Positions 1-8,962 of a DNA stretch of 64,000 bases are shown in pieces. Position 1 is the first letter of the stretch, and each line of letters opens with the position of its first letter. The notes under the pieces were generated by a model. That model was given only the letters and a program-made list of their open reading frames with translations. It ran no database searches and was not told the origin of the DNA. The translations under genes and the position numbers were made by a program. Source of the stretch: Aureibacillus halotolerans (lineage in GTDB: Bacteria > Bacillota > Bacilli > Bacillales > DSM-28697); contig NZ_SNYJ01000002.1 of the NCBI RefSeq assembly GCF_004363045.1, forward strand, positions 62,001 to 126,000, given 5' to 3'.

Positions 1-45
1 GCAAAACAACAGGGATTCCATGAAGCCCGGCGTACCCGTCTGTTC

Positions 46-774
46 TTATGGCGTAGGCGGAGGAAGTTCTGTTGTATACTCCCAAACAATCACATCCCCC
101 TCAACAACGTCTGTTGCACCAGCACTTTTGTTTCCTGGCACGCCGTTTACTGTAAACATCCATCCACTTGCTGGCCCATGGTCAAATTCATAATACGACT
201 GAATGCCTCGCACATAAACCAGCGCGCCTGCTCCGGAGGAATCGACAGGCAAACGCTCCTTTTTCGCAGATGTGACGAGAACATCAAATACCGAGTCCCC
301 ATCTTCAACAGGAATGGACGCGTTATTGAGCAACGGTCCATCTAGACCAATAATCGAAATGGATACCACTGATTTTTTTGGAGCTTCTTCCTTTACTGCT
401 TGTTCTTTAGGCGGAGGAGTTGTACTCGCTGAAGGAGGAGAAGACTCAGCTGTTGGTTGGTCGCTCTCTGTCTTTGGTGCCTCTTTTTCTGAAGCTAATG
501 AAGCCCCCTGAGTAGACGGTTTTTTTTCAGGTGTTTCTGGAGGATCTGTTTCAACTTCCTCATTTTGCGGGAGGTCGATTTCATCACCTGATTGCGATGA
601 AATCTCAGCGTTATCAGCAAAACGTTCCTCAGCAATTCCTTTCCGTTCTTGTGCGAGCTCGTTTTTTTCAGCATGCTCTGACACAGACAAAGGAGATGGA
701 CTGCTACACGCGACAAGACCAATGAGAACAATGAGTGCACTTAGAAGTGAACGAGCGTTTGTATTGGATTTCAT
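46..774 (-). CDS. DUF4430-domain lipoprotein, cobalamin-regulated operon
   Basis: A 242-residue secreted lipoprotein. The N-terminus is a lipoprotein signal peptide with lipobox LVAC, so Cys23 would be lipidated. Residues about 24-130 are a Ser/Pro/Glu/Lys-rich low-complexity linker. Residues about 135-240 form a DUF4430 domain with the typical SGWMFTVNG segment and a terminal WEY motif. DUF4430 is the fold shared with the C-terminal beta domain of transcobalamin and intrinsic factor. The start at 774 has AGGAGG eight bases upstream. It lies 81 bases downstream of the SLH-anchored DUF4430 protein, in the same direction and behind the same cobalamin riboswitch. Role as a surface cobalamin-binding lipoprotein is inference; the domain call is solid. 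Confidence 0.8.
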   Translation of the reverse strand: MKSNTNARSLLSALIVLIGLVACSSPSPLSVSEHAEKNELAQERKGIAEERFADNAEISSQSGDEIDLPQNEEVETDPPETPEKKPSTQGASLASEKEAPKTESDQPTAESSPPSASTTPPPKEQAVKEEAPKKSVVSISIIGLDGPLLNNASIPVEDGDSVFDVLVTSAKKERLPVDSSGAGALVYVRGIQSYYEFDHGPASGWMFTVNGVPGNKSAGATDVVEGDVIVWEYTTELPPPTP

Positions 775-855
775 CCATTGGGCCTCCTTTCTCGATGTAA
801 ATGATAACTGATGTGTATAAAAAGGAGGACCGCCTAATGCCTGTCCCCCTGTTTT

Positions 856-3009
856 TTATGAGGCGTTCGCGTGACTGGATTCATTGAAGGTGTGGAGACG
901 ATCAAGAATAACAGCCGCCATCTCACGTGTGACGTTCTCTGAAGGTAGGAAAAGAGAGCCCGTGCCTTTGAAAATGCCAGCAGAGTGTAGGGCATACACG
1001 GCTGGTCTTGCTTCTGGCCAAATGGTTGTCTCATCGTTAAATGAACCGTCGACTTCTGTAGCAGGAAGCTGTAAAGCACGCGCAAGTATAAGGCTCAATT
1101 CCTGGCGTGTCACCTCTTCATTAGGGTGGAAATTCCCGTCCTCTTCACCTTTAATCCATCCAGCTTCATGGGCAGCATGGATGCTATCGGCGAAAGGCGA
1201 TGAGGTTGTGACATCTGCAAATAAGGGAGTACTGTTGCTGGGTTTATGAGGCAAGTGTTGGATTAAAAGTTGAATCACCTCGGCGCGGGTCAATGACATA
1301 TCAGGAAGAAATGCTCCAGTGACCTCTTGTGTACGCATCCATTCGTTTTCAATCGCCTTTTTTACAGATGCCTTTGCATAAGCATCTACCCATAGTTCAT
1401 CAACGACCATCCCATCTAGTTGAATGGGTATCGTAGACGGCACGATGGATGGGAGTGAATCAGCTTGATAATCATCGATCTTTATGACATCGGCGCCATC
1501 GGTCACATTGTTCAACACAGCGATGCCATGCGCGTTTGTTGTCGCTGTTGCTCCGCCAAACGAAACAGTAACATCGGAAGCTGGAACGTATGTGATGGAT
1601 GCGTTGTAGGATGAATCATACGTTGTGACGGCTTTTTCGACTGCAACAGCAATTGTTGATGGTCCAATGATTGTTGCCGATGCATCACTTGCTGGACCCA
1701 CGCCAAAGCCACCGTAAAAGAAATGAATACCATCTCCCGCTTCAAGAAGCTCAGGTGCATTGGCAGCGGCACCCGGAAGGGAAGTTTTGCCGTCGCGTGT
1801 GATGGCAAACTGCCAGCCTGCATTCGCATCAATCGTTCCCGCTTCAAGGCCTGCAATACCTGAAAGATAAGGACCAAATTCAGTATCTTGAATCGTGAAG
1901 GGAATGTCATTTTGCTCCAACACTTTTTTTAATCCTTGTAGTGGTGTGCTCGCTTCGACATTTTCTGAAGCTAGTTGCTTTGCATTGGAACTGACTGTGA
2001 GCTTAATGTTTACGCTTTTTTCGTCAGGGGCTGTAGTCGTTGGTTCATCAGTGATTTGATTTCCTGACTCTGGTTGGTCCAAATTGTTACGTTTTTGCAG
2101 TAAATCATTGTATATTTGCCCTTTGCCTTCTTTTTGGTACGTCACATACGCAAGCAAGGCGTGAAACGCGTCCTTCGTTGCAAACGCATTGCTTTCTGTT
2201 TGTTCAGCGTTCCAATAAAAGCTGCCATCCTCTAAGGCATAGGATAGCAACGCATCAACGAGGGAGGTGCTCTTGTCATCTGTAAATGGTGTGGCATTGG
2301 CATCCATACCATTGGCACTGAGCGCGATGATGAGCTGCGCGATTGAGTTGCTGTTGTCTGGGATGGTTCCTTCGAAGGCGCTAGCGGCTTTATTGATTGC
2401 CATTTGAATGTCAGGGTGATCGGACGTATTGTAAGGAGCCAATGCCGTCATGGCCATTGTTGTCATATCTGGTTGGAACCCTGGCCACGTCCCATCCGTT
2501 TGTTGCATTTCCAACAACGTTGAGATGAGCCAATCACGCGTAACGGTGTCATCGGCGGTATACGATCCACTGTCTAGTGCGAGCAACGTCCACGCAGCTT
2601 CATTGGTTCCAGCAGAGAGAGAGCTTTTTTCCATAGACAAGAGCTGGTTGACGTAGTTTACATCAACAAACTGCTCAGCATTGACGCCTGCTGCGGAAAG
2701 GCCAACGATTGTCAGCGCCACGGATGTTGGTTTTTTCGGAAGCGCTCCTTCAGAAATCTTTGTATTGACGGTTTGTAAATAAGCTTCGTCAACGGGGAGC
2801 CCAGCATAGAGACGATGAATGCTACCCCAATCATCTGCAAGAAGTTCTGATTGTTGATAAAACGCTTTTGTTTTTTCCCATTGCTGCGTGATGACAGATG
2901 TTTCGGCAGCATAGGTGTTTGCAGGTACTACAGATGCGAAGAAAAGCACAAGCAGACATGCGATGGACCACTGTTTACCAGTTCGTCCTGTTTTTCGTGA
3001 GGTGTTCAT
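856..3009 (-). CDS. Transcobalamin-like S-layer-anchored surface protein
   Basis: A 717-residue exported protein with four parts. Residues 1-34 are a signal peptide ending near a TYAAE site. Residues about 35-310 resemble an alpha/alpha-barrel of the prenyltransferase/squalene-cyclase type, with repeated W-x-L/A-L-x-DSG and DGTWP/DGSFYW motifs. Residues about 330-435 are a DUF4430 domain (NAGWQFAITRDG). After a carboxypeptidase-regulatory-like segment, residues about 535-710 hold three SLH domains with the TRAE, TRQE and TREM signatures. Alpha-barrel followed by DUF4430 is the domain order of animal transcobalamin and intrinsic factor. A cobalamin riboswitch and a terminator hairpin precede the gene. 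Capture of cobalamin or a precursor at the cell surface is inferred from these two facts together. The start ATG at 3009 follows a GGGGGATGAGGG purine tract. Confidence 0.82.
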   Translation of the reverse strand: MNTSRKTGRTGKQWSIACLLVLFFASVVPANTYAAETSVITQQWEKTKAFYQQSELLADDWGSIHRLYAGLPVDEAYLQTVNTKISEGALPKKPTSVALTIVGLSAAGVNAEQFVDVNYVNQLLSMEKSSLSAGTNEAAWTLLALDSGSYTADDTVTRDWLISTLLEMQQTDGTWPGFQPDMTTMAMTALAPYNTSDHPDIQMAINKAASAFEGTIPDNSNSIAQLIIALSANGMDANATPFTDDKSTSLVDALLSYALEDGSFYWNAEQTESNAFATKDAFHALLAYVTYQKEGKGQIYNDLLQKRNNLDQPESGNQITDEPTTTAPDEKSVNIKLTVSSNAKQLASENVEASTPLQGLKKVLEQNDIPFTIQDTEFGPYLSGIAGLEAGTIDANAGWQFAITRDGKTSLPGAAANAPELLEAGDGIHFFYGGFGVGPASDASATIIGPSTIAVAVEKAVTTYDSSYNASITYVPASDVTVSFGGATATTNAHGIAVLNNVTDGADVIKIDDYQADSLPSIVPSTIPIQLDGMVVDELWVDAYAKASVKKAIENEWMRTQEVTGAFLPDMSLTRAEVIQLLIQHLPHKPSNSTPLFADVTTSSPFADSIHAAHEAGWIKGEEDGNFHPNEEVTRQELSLILARALQLPATEVDGSFNDETTIWPEARPAVYALHSAGIFKGTGSLFLPSENVTREMAAVILDRLHTFNESSHANAS

Positions 3010-3030
3010 CCCTCATCCCCCTTTTTTATC

Positions 3031-3056
3031 AAAAAAACTGACACGCGTAGTGTCAG
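3031..3056 (-). terminator. Riboswitch-controlled intrinsic terminator
   Basis: On the minus strand, a seven-base-pair stem CTGACAC/GTGTCAG with a five-base loop is followed by seven T residues. It lies between the cobalamin aptamer and the start codon at 3009, the usual place for an expression-platform terminator. Ligand-dependent termination upstream of the DUF4430 genes is the expected mechanism. Confidence 0.85.
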
Positions 3057-3099
3057 CCTTGGTTTATCAGCCAGTCCTATCGTAGGATAGGTGCCCGCC

Positions 3100-3245
3100 A
3101 AGGTGATCTAGTACGCGTAGAACAACCGAGTGTCATGTATGTCTTGGGTATTCTGGCTTGGTCGTTCTTAAAGCGACCTTACAGTGGCGCGACCGCGTTG
3201 GTTTCTCACCAACTTCCCCCAAAAAAGCATGTTCAGTTTCATTTT
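3100..3245 (-). promoter_or_regulatory. Cobalamin (B12) riboswitch aptamer
   Basis: Read on the minus strand, the core shows the hallmark cobalamin-riboswitch elements in order: a GGGGGAAG segment (3220-3213), GGTGAGAAACC, GCGGTCGCGCCACTGTAAG, and a B12-box-like AAGCCAGAATACCC (3159-3146). A variable 3' arm follows and leads to the terminator at 3056-3031. The outer limits given are approximate. It controls the two DUF4430 genes to its left. Riboswitch identity is seen directly from these conserved blocks; the class subtype was not determined. Confidence 0.93.
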
Positions 3246-3255
3246 TAACACTCTT

Positions 3256-3285
3256 ATCCTACATGAAAAACAGGAGAGCGTCCAA
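3256..3285 (-). promoter_or_regulatory. Possible sigma-A promoter for the riboswitch transcript
   Basis: Minus-strand TTGGAC (3285-3280) and TAGGAT (3261-3256) are separated by 18 bases and lie just upstream of the aptamer. The match is imperfect, so this is a position-supported guess. Confidence 0.35.
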
Positions 3286-3377
3286 TGAAATTGAACCCAG
3301 GTGGGGGGTGAAAAAGGGTGTGTTTCGCCACCGCATCTAGTATGATCGAATCAGAGAGTGAGAGAGGTGGAAGCAAA

Positions 3378-4928
3378 ATGAACAAACATCATGTCCATTT
3401 ACTCGTTACCAGTGACGTGCACGGACAATACAGGGAGAACGGCTTGGCTAATTTGGACGCTGTCATTGCGAAGAAGAGAAAAGAAGACGGCTCAGTGTTC
3501 TTGATCGATAATGGGGATGTATTGCAAGGGACACCAGCCTTGGATTTTGCAGCGGATCAATCGGACATGCCTCACCCAGCAATCGCGGCGATGAATGCCA
3601 TGCGTTATGACATGGCGGTCGTTGGCAATCATGAATTTAACTACGGATTTGCAATGCTAGAGCAGGCTGTGGAGGAATCCTCGTTCCCTTGGTTGTCTGC
3701 AAATTTGGTTCGTGAAACTAGTGGAGAGCCTTTGTTTGGTGAACCATATCGTCTTTTGGAAACGGAGCAAGGGATTCGCATTGCTGTGCTCGGGGTAACG
3801 ACATTCCGAATTCCGTGGTGGGAACAACCAAGCCATATCGAAGGGATTCGGTTTGATGAGCCTGTTTCAACGGCAAAGACATGGGTGAAGCATATTCGTA
3901 ACAAGCATGCGCCAGATGCAATGGTCATCTCGTATCATGGAGGCTTTGCCCAAGATTTACATAGTGGAGAGTGGCTAGAAGAGCACCGCGGCGAAAATCA
4001 GGGGATGGAGCTGCTGCAAATAGAAGGCATAGATGCGCTTATTACCGGTCATCAGCATCGCTCCATAACTGAGAATAACATAAAAGGGGTTACGGTGATT
4101 CAACCAGGCTCCCATGCAAAGCAGCTTGGAGAAATCGAGCTTGTGTTTGAGAAAAATAGTGATCGGTGGTCTATTGTCTCGAAGCAGGCAAAACTGCATT
4201 CGCCTGAAATGGAAGCTAGTCTAGCGGTTTTAGAAGCTACGCAAGCGCAAACAGATGCGTCAAAGAAATGGTTAGAGGAACGCATTGGAACGGCTGTGTC
4301 ACATGACTTGGAAATCACAGACCCTTTGCAGTTGAAGCAGTCAGGCCATGCATATGTCGATTTGATCCATACTGTGCAAATGCAAGCGACTGGTGCGGAG
4401 ATTTCTGTGACGTCTATGCTCAGCGAATCGTCGCCGGGATTTAAAGAAGAAATCACGATTGGTGACGTGTTGACGAATTATATGTTCCCCAACATGCTCG
4501 TCGTGGTGGAACTCACAGGTGAGGTCATCAAAGAAGCGATTGAACAATCAGTAAGCTACTTTGCGCTAGAAAAGGATGACATTCGCGTATCAAAACGATT
4601 TTTAGAGCCGAAACCCCAGCATTACAATTATGATTTTTGGGGTGGCATTGCCTACACCGTTTGTCTGGATCGGTCAGTTGGGGAGCGAGTTACGCATATC
4701 TCGCATCAAGGAAAGCCGCTTGACCCGAAGAGTGTTTACTCTGTGGCGATGAATCATTACCGCGCTGCTGGTGGAGGCATGTATCCTATGCTCACAAAAG
4801 GCAAGCTCGTTGATCAAGTACCGACCCGTATTTCACGATTGCTCATCGACTATATTAAAGAGACGGGGACGCTTCATGGAGAACGGACCCATGAGGGCAT
4901 GATCTTAAAGAAAACATGCAATGAATAA
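3378..4928 (+). CDS. Metallophosphatase / 5'-nucleotidase family protein
   Basis: A 516-residue calcineurin-like phosphoesterase followed by a 5'-nucleotidase C-terminal domain. Metal-binding motifs are visible: TSDVHGQ near the N-terminus, DNGD, GNHEFNYG, YHGGF and GHQHR, all within the first 240 residues. The second half carries the substrate-binding domain, including VAMNHYRAAGGG. There is no signal peptide, unlike secreted family members, so a cytoplasmic nucleotide or cyclic-nucleotide phosphohydrolase (YunD-like) is likely. An in-frame ATG 60 bases upstream exists, but the start at 3378 is preferred because GAGAGGTGG lies seven bases before it and the protein begins directly with the core domain. 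The exact substrate cannot be read from the sequence. A terminator follows, so it is probably monocistronic. Confidence 0.88.
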   Translation: MNKHHVHLLVTSDVHGQYRENGLANLDAVIAKKRKEDGSVFLIDNGDVLQGTPALDFAADQSDMPHPAIAAMNAMRYDMAVVGNHEFNYGFAMLEQAVEESSFPWLSANLVRETSGEPLFGEPYRLLETEQGIRIAVLGVTTFRIPWWEQPSHIEGIRFDEPVSTAKTWVKHIRNKHAPDAMVISYHGGFAQDLHSGEWLEEHRGENQGMELLQIEGIDALITGHQHRSITENNIKGVTVIQPGSHAKQLGEIELVFEKNSDRWSIVSKQAKLHSPEMEASLAVLEATQAQTDASKKWLEERIGTAVSHDLEITDPLQLKQSGHAYVDLIHTVQMQATGAEISVTSMLSESSPGFKEEITIGDVLTNYMFPNMLVVVELTGEVIKEAIEQSVSYFALEKDDIRVSKRFLEPKPQHYNYDFWGGIAYTVCLDRSVGERVTHISHQGKPLDPKSVYSVAMNHYRAAGGGMYPMLTKGKLVDQVPTRISRLLIDYIKETGTLHGERTHEGMILKKTCNE

Positions 4929-4948
4929 TCTTGTGTAGAAATGAATGA

Positions 4949-4991
4949 AGCACGAATCCTTCCTATTGTACCAAGGGGGTTCGTGCTTTTT
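4949..4991 (+). terminator. Intrinsic terminator after the metallophosphatase
   Basis: An AGCACGAA/TTCGTGCT stem with a long inner loop is followed by a run of T residues. Confidence 0.75.
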
Positions 4992-5013
4992 GAAATTGAG
5001 TTATTAATAGAGA

Positions 5014-5638
5014 CAACTTTCGCAGTGCAAAAATTACCTTAAACGCAGGCAGTGGCTGAGAAGAAGTAAGGTGAGAACGATCGATTGACATCTTGTGTGT
5101 ATTGTAAACACGATGAGGTACATCTGAGTCCATGTTGCACTTGTGCTCTCTAGCGCTTCGTCAAAATACTTCGCTTGCATCCTAAAGGTATAAGGTCAAC
5201 ATCGATTCGCGAGTACCTCATCGTGTTTACTTTACCGCCTGGCACGGCTTCAGCTTCATCGGAAAGCAAGCTTTCCAATGGGATCTTCAGCTCGCGCTGT
5301 TCCCGCTGGAGTCTGCGTATTTTGACTACGCTGATGGTTGTTTCTGCGTAAAGTGTTTTAGTTCTTTCTTGGTCTTCCATTATGGAGAAAATGGAAAAGT
5401 GAATTAAGCTGTATTGCTTTAGCAAACAAGACAAGTAAGCGCATTGTCTCTTGCAGAATCATATTATCTGGTTCCCGAAGTTCAACTGTTTCTTAGTATT
5501 GAGGCAGCGGTAGAATTTAATGTTATTACAAATTCTGCAAGCGTATGGCAGCTTGTAGAATAAGCAACCTGAAAAATAAATTGCAGGTTTACCCAGCTAT
5601 ATCTAAGCATGTCTGCAGATTGTAAGGTGCGAAAGTTG
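5014..5638. repeat. Composite intergenic repeat, copy 1
   Basis: About 625 bases of non-coding sequence that recurs in part at 29247-30216, 31320-31677, 41260-41452 and about 62270-62460. The left end CAACTTTCGCA (5014-5024) and the right end TGCGAAAGTTG (5628-5638) are perfect inverted repeats. Inside lies a stretch shared with the copy near 29460 (ACGGCTTCAGCTTC, GGAAAGCAAGCTTTCC, CAGCTCGCGCTGTTCCCGC) and a 3' part shared with the other copies (GTATGGCAGCTTGTA, ATCTAAGCATGTCTGC). Open frames across it are accidental. The remaining gene-free stretch from 5639 to the next gene holds only a possible cre. Confidence 0.75.
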
Positions 5639-5925
5639 AGTAATAAGAAAGAGGTAGTACTGTAGAAGCAAAAAGTATGAAGCGCCAGACTCTGCACTTA
5701 AATAAGGCAACCGTTATCATCCAGGCTGATTTTTTGAATGAAGTCTGCGCTATATCCTTGTCTACACTCTGAATCTGTGAAACGCAAAGCTTTTCCATCG
5801 TTTTATAGAGACCGCAATTCTAGTCAATTTTCTTTAGGAATGTGTCAATAGCGGTCATCCAATAAATCTGTATATTTAGTACAATGACATCATCAGATTA
5901 AAGAAGCTATCGTATTTATATTTAG

Positions 5926-5939
5926 TGAAAGCGTTTGCT
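5926..5939 (+). promoter_or_regulatory. Candidate CcpA cre site
   Basis: TGAAAGCGTTTGCT matches the Bacillus cre consensus at 12 of 14 positions. It lies about 100 bases before the first Gfo/Idh/MocA gene, so catabolite control is plausible but unproven. Confidence 0.45.
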
Positions 5940-6041
5940 TTTTAAGGTGAAATGCGATGTGAGAGAATGGAATAAGTTTCATCCGACGTAAAGCAACGAA
6001 GGAAACGAAAGCGATGCAACGACTAAAAGGAGTGTGAGCTT

Positions 6042-7205
6042 TTGGAAAATGTTAGAGTAGGAATTATCGGACTTGGCAATATGGGAACAAATCATGCTAA
6101 ATATCTTTATCGCAAGGCAATCGATGGCGCGGTTCTTACGGCGATCTCTGACCACAATGAAGAACGATTGGCGTGGGCCGAAAAACAGTGGGGGGACAGC
6201 GTACAACGATTTCAGGATCCGCAACAGCTGATGGCATCAGGAGTGGTTGACGCAGTTCTTATTGCGACACCACATTATAGCCACACTGAATTAGCTATCA
6301 AAGCGTTTGAAAATCAACTCCATGTCATGGTCGAAAAACCTGCCGGAGTATACACAAAACAAGTGAAACAAATGAATGCTGCAGCAGCAAAAAGCAACAC
6401 CGTGTTTGGCATCATGTACAACCAACGTACCAATCCGATATACCAGAAATTGCGCGACCTTGTGCAGTCTGGCGAGCTGGGAGAAATTAAACGTACCAAT
6501 TGGATTATTACAGATTGGTACAGGCCCCAAAGTTATTATGATTCCGGCGGCTGGCGTGCGACTTGGGAAGGAGAAGGTGGCGGTGTTCTTTTGAACCAGG
6601 ACCCCCATCAGCTTGACTTGTGGCAGTGGACAACAGGTCTTATGCCAAAAAGAGTGCGCGCCTTTTGTGGCTTTGGCAAATACCATTCGATTGAAGTGGA
6701 AGACGATGTAACCGCTTATGTGGAATATGAAAATGGGGCCACTGGCGTATTTGTGACCTCGACAGGTGAGGCACCAGGCACAAATCGCTATGAAATTTCT
6801 GCGAACAACGGAAAAGTCGTTATTGAGAATGGCAAACTAACATTTCATAGGCTCCGAACGCCAGAACGCGAATTTAACGCGACCTACAAAGGTGGTTTTG
6901 GAGCACCGGAATGCTGGGAAATTAATGTGCCTATTAGAGGAAATCATTCAGAACATCAAGGCATTACCCAGGATTGGATCAATGCCATACGTTCTGGCTC
7001 GCCATTGCTCGCGCCTGGAGAAGAAGGTATTCGAGGGCTTGAGATTTCAAATGCAATTCATCTTTCTAGTTGGCTTGACGATTGGGTAGATCTTCCGGTT
7101 GATGAAGATCTTTATTACAAAAAGTTGCAGGAAGCGATAGCGGCATCGACTTCAGATAAAGATCGATCTGCGTCTAAAACATTGGATGTTAAAGGTACGT
7201 ATTAA
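6042..7205 (+). CDS. Gfo/Idh/MocA family oxidoreductase
   Basis: A 387-residue NAD(P)-dependent dehydrogenase of the glucose-fructose oxidoreductase / inositol dehydrogenase family. The N-terminal Rossmann motif GIIGLGNMGTNHA is at residues 7-19. The EKPAGVY segment near residue 105 carries the conserved catalytic-pocket Glu-Lys-Pro. A GGGVLLNQDPHQLDLWQW motif near 185 is the family's second signature with the catalytic His. The C-terminal alpha/beta domain is complete. A TTG start at 6042 is preferred because AAAAGGAG lies ten bases upstream and the protein then starts at the Rossmann strand. A related gene follows 14 bases later, so the two are co-transcribed. Substrate is probably a sugar or cyclitol derivative; it cannot be named. 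Confidence 0.88.
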   Translation: MENVRVGIIGLGNMGTNHAKYLYRKAIDGAVLTAISDHNEERLAWAEKQWGDSVQRFQDPQQLMASGVVDAVLIATPHYSHTELAIKAFENQLHVMVEKPAGVYTKQVKQMNAAAAKSNTVFGIMYNQRTNPIYQKLRDLVQSGELGEIKRTNWIITDWYRPQSYYDSGGWRATWEGEGGGVLLNQDPHQLDLWQWTTGLMPKRVRAFCGFGKYHSIEVEDDVTAYVEYENGATGVFVTSTGEAPGTNRYEISANNGKVVIENGKLTFHRLRTPEREFNATYKGGFGAPECWEINVPIRGNHSEHQGITQDWINAIRSGSPLLAPGEEGIRGLEISNAIHLSSWLDDWVDLPVDEDLYYKKLQEAIAASTSDKDRSASKTLDVKGTY

Positions 7206-7219
7206 AGGAGGAAACGACG

Positions 7220-8317
7220 TTGTCCAAAAATGATGGGATGAACTATGCACCAGAAGGAAAACCCGCTCCAGTTGTGAAGAAAAACGAATTTGTGTTTTCT
7301 GTCATTGGTTTGAATCATGGTCACATCTATGGCATGTGCAATGGATTGCTAGAGGCAGGTGCTACATTAAAGTCTGTGTATGATCCTGACGCTTCGTTAG
7401 TTGAGGGATTTAAGGAACGCTTCCCGAACGTCGAAGTGGTACAATCAGAAGACGCCATCTTGCAGGACAAGGATGTACAGCTTGTCGCCGGAGCAAAAAT
7501 CACCTCTGAACGAGCAGCTCTTGGCATGCGTGTGATGGAGCATGGCAAGGACTATTTTACCGACAAGGCACCATTCACGACGCTTGAGCAACTGCAGCAA
7601 GCACGGGAGATGGTGAAAAAAACAGGCAAGAAATATGCGGTCTATTACAGTGAGCGTCTTCATGTTGAAAGCGCCATTCATGCAGGGCATCTTATTGACG
7701 ACGGCGCGATTGGCCGTGTGATTCAGGTCATTGGGACAGGTCCGCACCGTTTAAATGCAGGAGGGCGCCCGGATTGGTTTTTTCAACATGAAAAATACGG
7801 TGGCATTCTTTGCGATATTGGCAGCCATCAAGTCGAACAGTTTTTGCATTTCTCTGGTGCAAAAGGTGGGAAGGTGCTTCACAGTAAGGTTGGCAATTAC
7901 GCCAACCCAGAATACCCAGAGCTTGAGGATTTTGGTGATGCAACGCTTTTAGGAGACAATGGGGCAACGAACTATTTCAGAGTCGATTGGTTTACACCTG
8001 ATGGGTTGTCCACATGGGGTGACGGTCGAACAATCATTCTTGGTGAAAAAGGAACGATTGAACTGCGAAAATATGTGGATATCGCCAGACAGAAATCAGG
8101 GAATCATCTCTACTTGGTCAATCAGGAGGGCGAATTCCATCTTGAGGTTGGGGGTCAGGTCGGCTTTCCATACTTTGGCGCACTCATCCTCGATGTGCTC
8201 AATCGAACAGAAAATGCCATGACGCAAGAGCATGCCTTCCTTGCAGCAGAGCTCTGTTTGCAAGCACAATCTCAAGCTATTCACATTCAGCGTGATCAAC
8301 CTGTCAAGTTAGGCTAG
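7220..8317 (+). CDS. Gfo/Idh/MocA family oxidoreductase, second of pair
   Basis: A 365-residue member of the same broad family, but divergent from its upstream neighbour. The Rossmann region reads FSVIGLNHGHIYGM instead of the usual GxGxxG, and the pocket motif is TDKAPF rather than EKP. The later GGILCDIGSHQVEQF motif is well kept. The TTG start at 7220 follows AAAGGAGG by eight bases. The gap to the previous gene is 14 bases, and a bidirectional-looking terminator follows. The altered nucleotide and EKP motifs suggest a distinct substrate or a partner role to the first enzyme. This is inference; no substrate can be assigned. Confidence 0.83.
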   Translation: MSKNDGMNYAPEGKPAPVVKKNEFVFSVIGLNHGHIYGMCNGLLEAGATLKSVYDPDASLVEGFKERFPNVEVVQSEDAILQDKDVQLVAGAKITSERAALGMRVMEHGKDYFTDKAPFTTLEQLQQAREMVKKTGKKYAVYYSERLHVESAIHAGHLIDDGAIGRVIQVIGTGPHRLNAGGRPDWFFQHEKYGGILCDIGSHQVEQFLHFSGAKGGKVLHSKVGNYANPEYPELEDFGDATLLGDNGATNYFRVDWFTPDGLSTWGDGRTIILGEKGTIELRKYVDIARQKSGNHLYLVNQEGEFHLEVGGQVGFPYFGALILDVLNRTENAMTQEHAFLAAELCLQAQSQAIHIQRDQPVKLG

Positions 8318-8418
8318 ACCTGATTCCGATAACGTATTCCAGATGTAAATACAGGCATTATCTTCGCCCCAGCCATTGCTCTTCGCTGAAGCATCAAAAG
8401 AAAAAACACTACTTATGC

Positions 8419-8468
8419 AAAAAACGATCCAGAGGTCATGTGGAACATAGACTTATGGATCGTTTTTT
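8419..8468 (+). terminator. Intrinsic terminator of the oxidoreductase pair
   Basis: Long stem AAAAAACGATCC/GGATCGTTTTTT with a 26-base loop. The A and T flanks would allow it to work in both directions. Confidence 0.8.
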
Positions 8469-8553
8469 GTGCTACATACCTTGTCATTAAGGATAACGAA
8501 CGATATTCTTGAAGAAGTAGATTGATTTACTAGAGTAGAGGGAGGAACAATAA

Positions 8554-8940
8554 ATGATTGAGTTTGCAGAAATTCATCATGTCACTCTTGCAGTGACTGA
8601 TATAAAAAAGGCAGCACAGTTCTATGAGAATGTTTTAGGAATGACGCCACGTACTGATCGACCAGATTTCGGCTTTCCTGGTGCCTGGTACTCTGTTGGT
8701 AACCAGCAGCTCCACTTAATCTCGGTAGACGACGCAAAAACCCTTCGTGGATCTGACGAGATTGACAGTCGGGATGGGCATCTTGCTTTGAAAGTAGTCT
8801 CGATTCCATCGTTATTAAAGAAGCTCGATGAAGCCGGTGTTCTATACCAAGATCGTCCGGATAATAAAACGCCTTGGCATCAAGTGTACGTCACTGATCC
8901 GAGTGGAAACGTGATTGAGTTTAATGCGCCGAGGTCATAG
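8554..8940 (+). CDS. VOC (glyoxalase/bleomycin-resistance) superfamily protein
   Basis: A 128-residue vicinal-oxygen-chelate protein with two beta-alpha-beta-beta-beta modules. Visible features are the HHVTLAVTDI opening with a metal-ligand His, QLHLISVDD ending the first module, DGHLALKV opening the second, and DPSGNVIEFN at the end with the ligand Glu. Length fits single-chain VOC proteins that act as dimers. The ATG start follows GAGGGAGG by about ten bases. It precedes an EamA transporter by 22 bases and may be in one transcript with it and the YhfI-like hydrolase. Whether it is a dioxygenase, lyase or resistance protein cannot be told. Confidence 0.85.
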   Translation: MIEFAEIHHVTLAVTDIKKAAQFYENVLGMTPRTDRPDFGFPGAWYSVGNQQLHLISVDDAKTLRGSDEIDSRDGHLALKVVSIPSLLKKLDEAGVLYQDRPDNKTPWHQVYVTDPSGNVIEFNAPRS

Positions 8941-8962
8941 GCAGTAAAAGGAAGTGCAGATC

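Noticed and set aside
1-45. Possible start of a further minus-strand gene (ATG at 21)
   Set aside because: Only seven codons fit in the window and no good ribosome site precedes the ATG; it cannot be called.
5150-5434. Minus-strand open frame of 94 codons, with a relative at 29781-30065
   Set aside because: Both lie inside the intergenic repeat family, lack ribosome sites and show no protein-like conservation beyond the DNA repeat.
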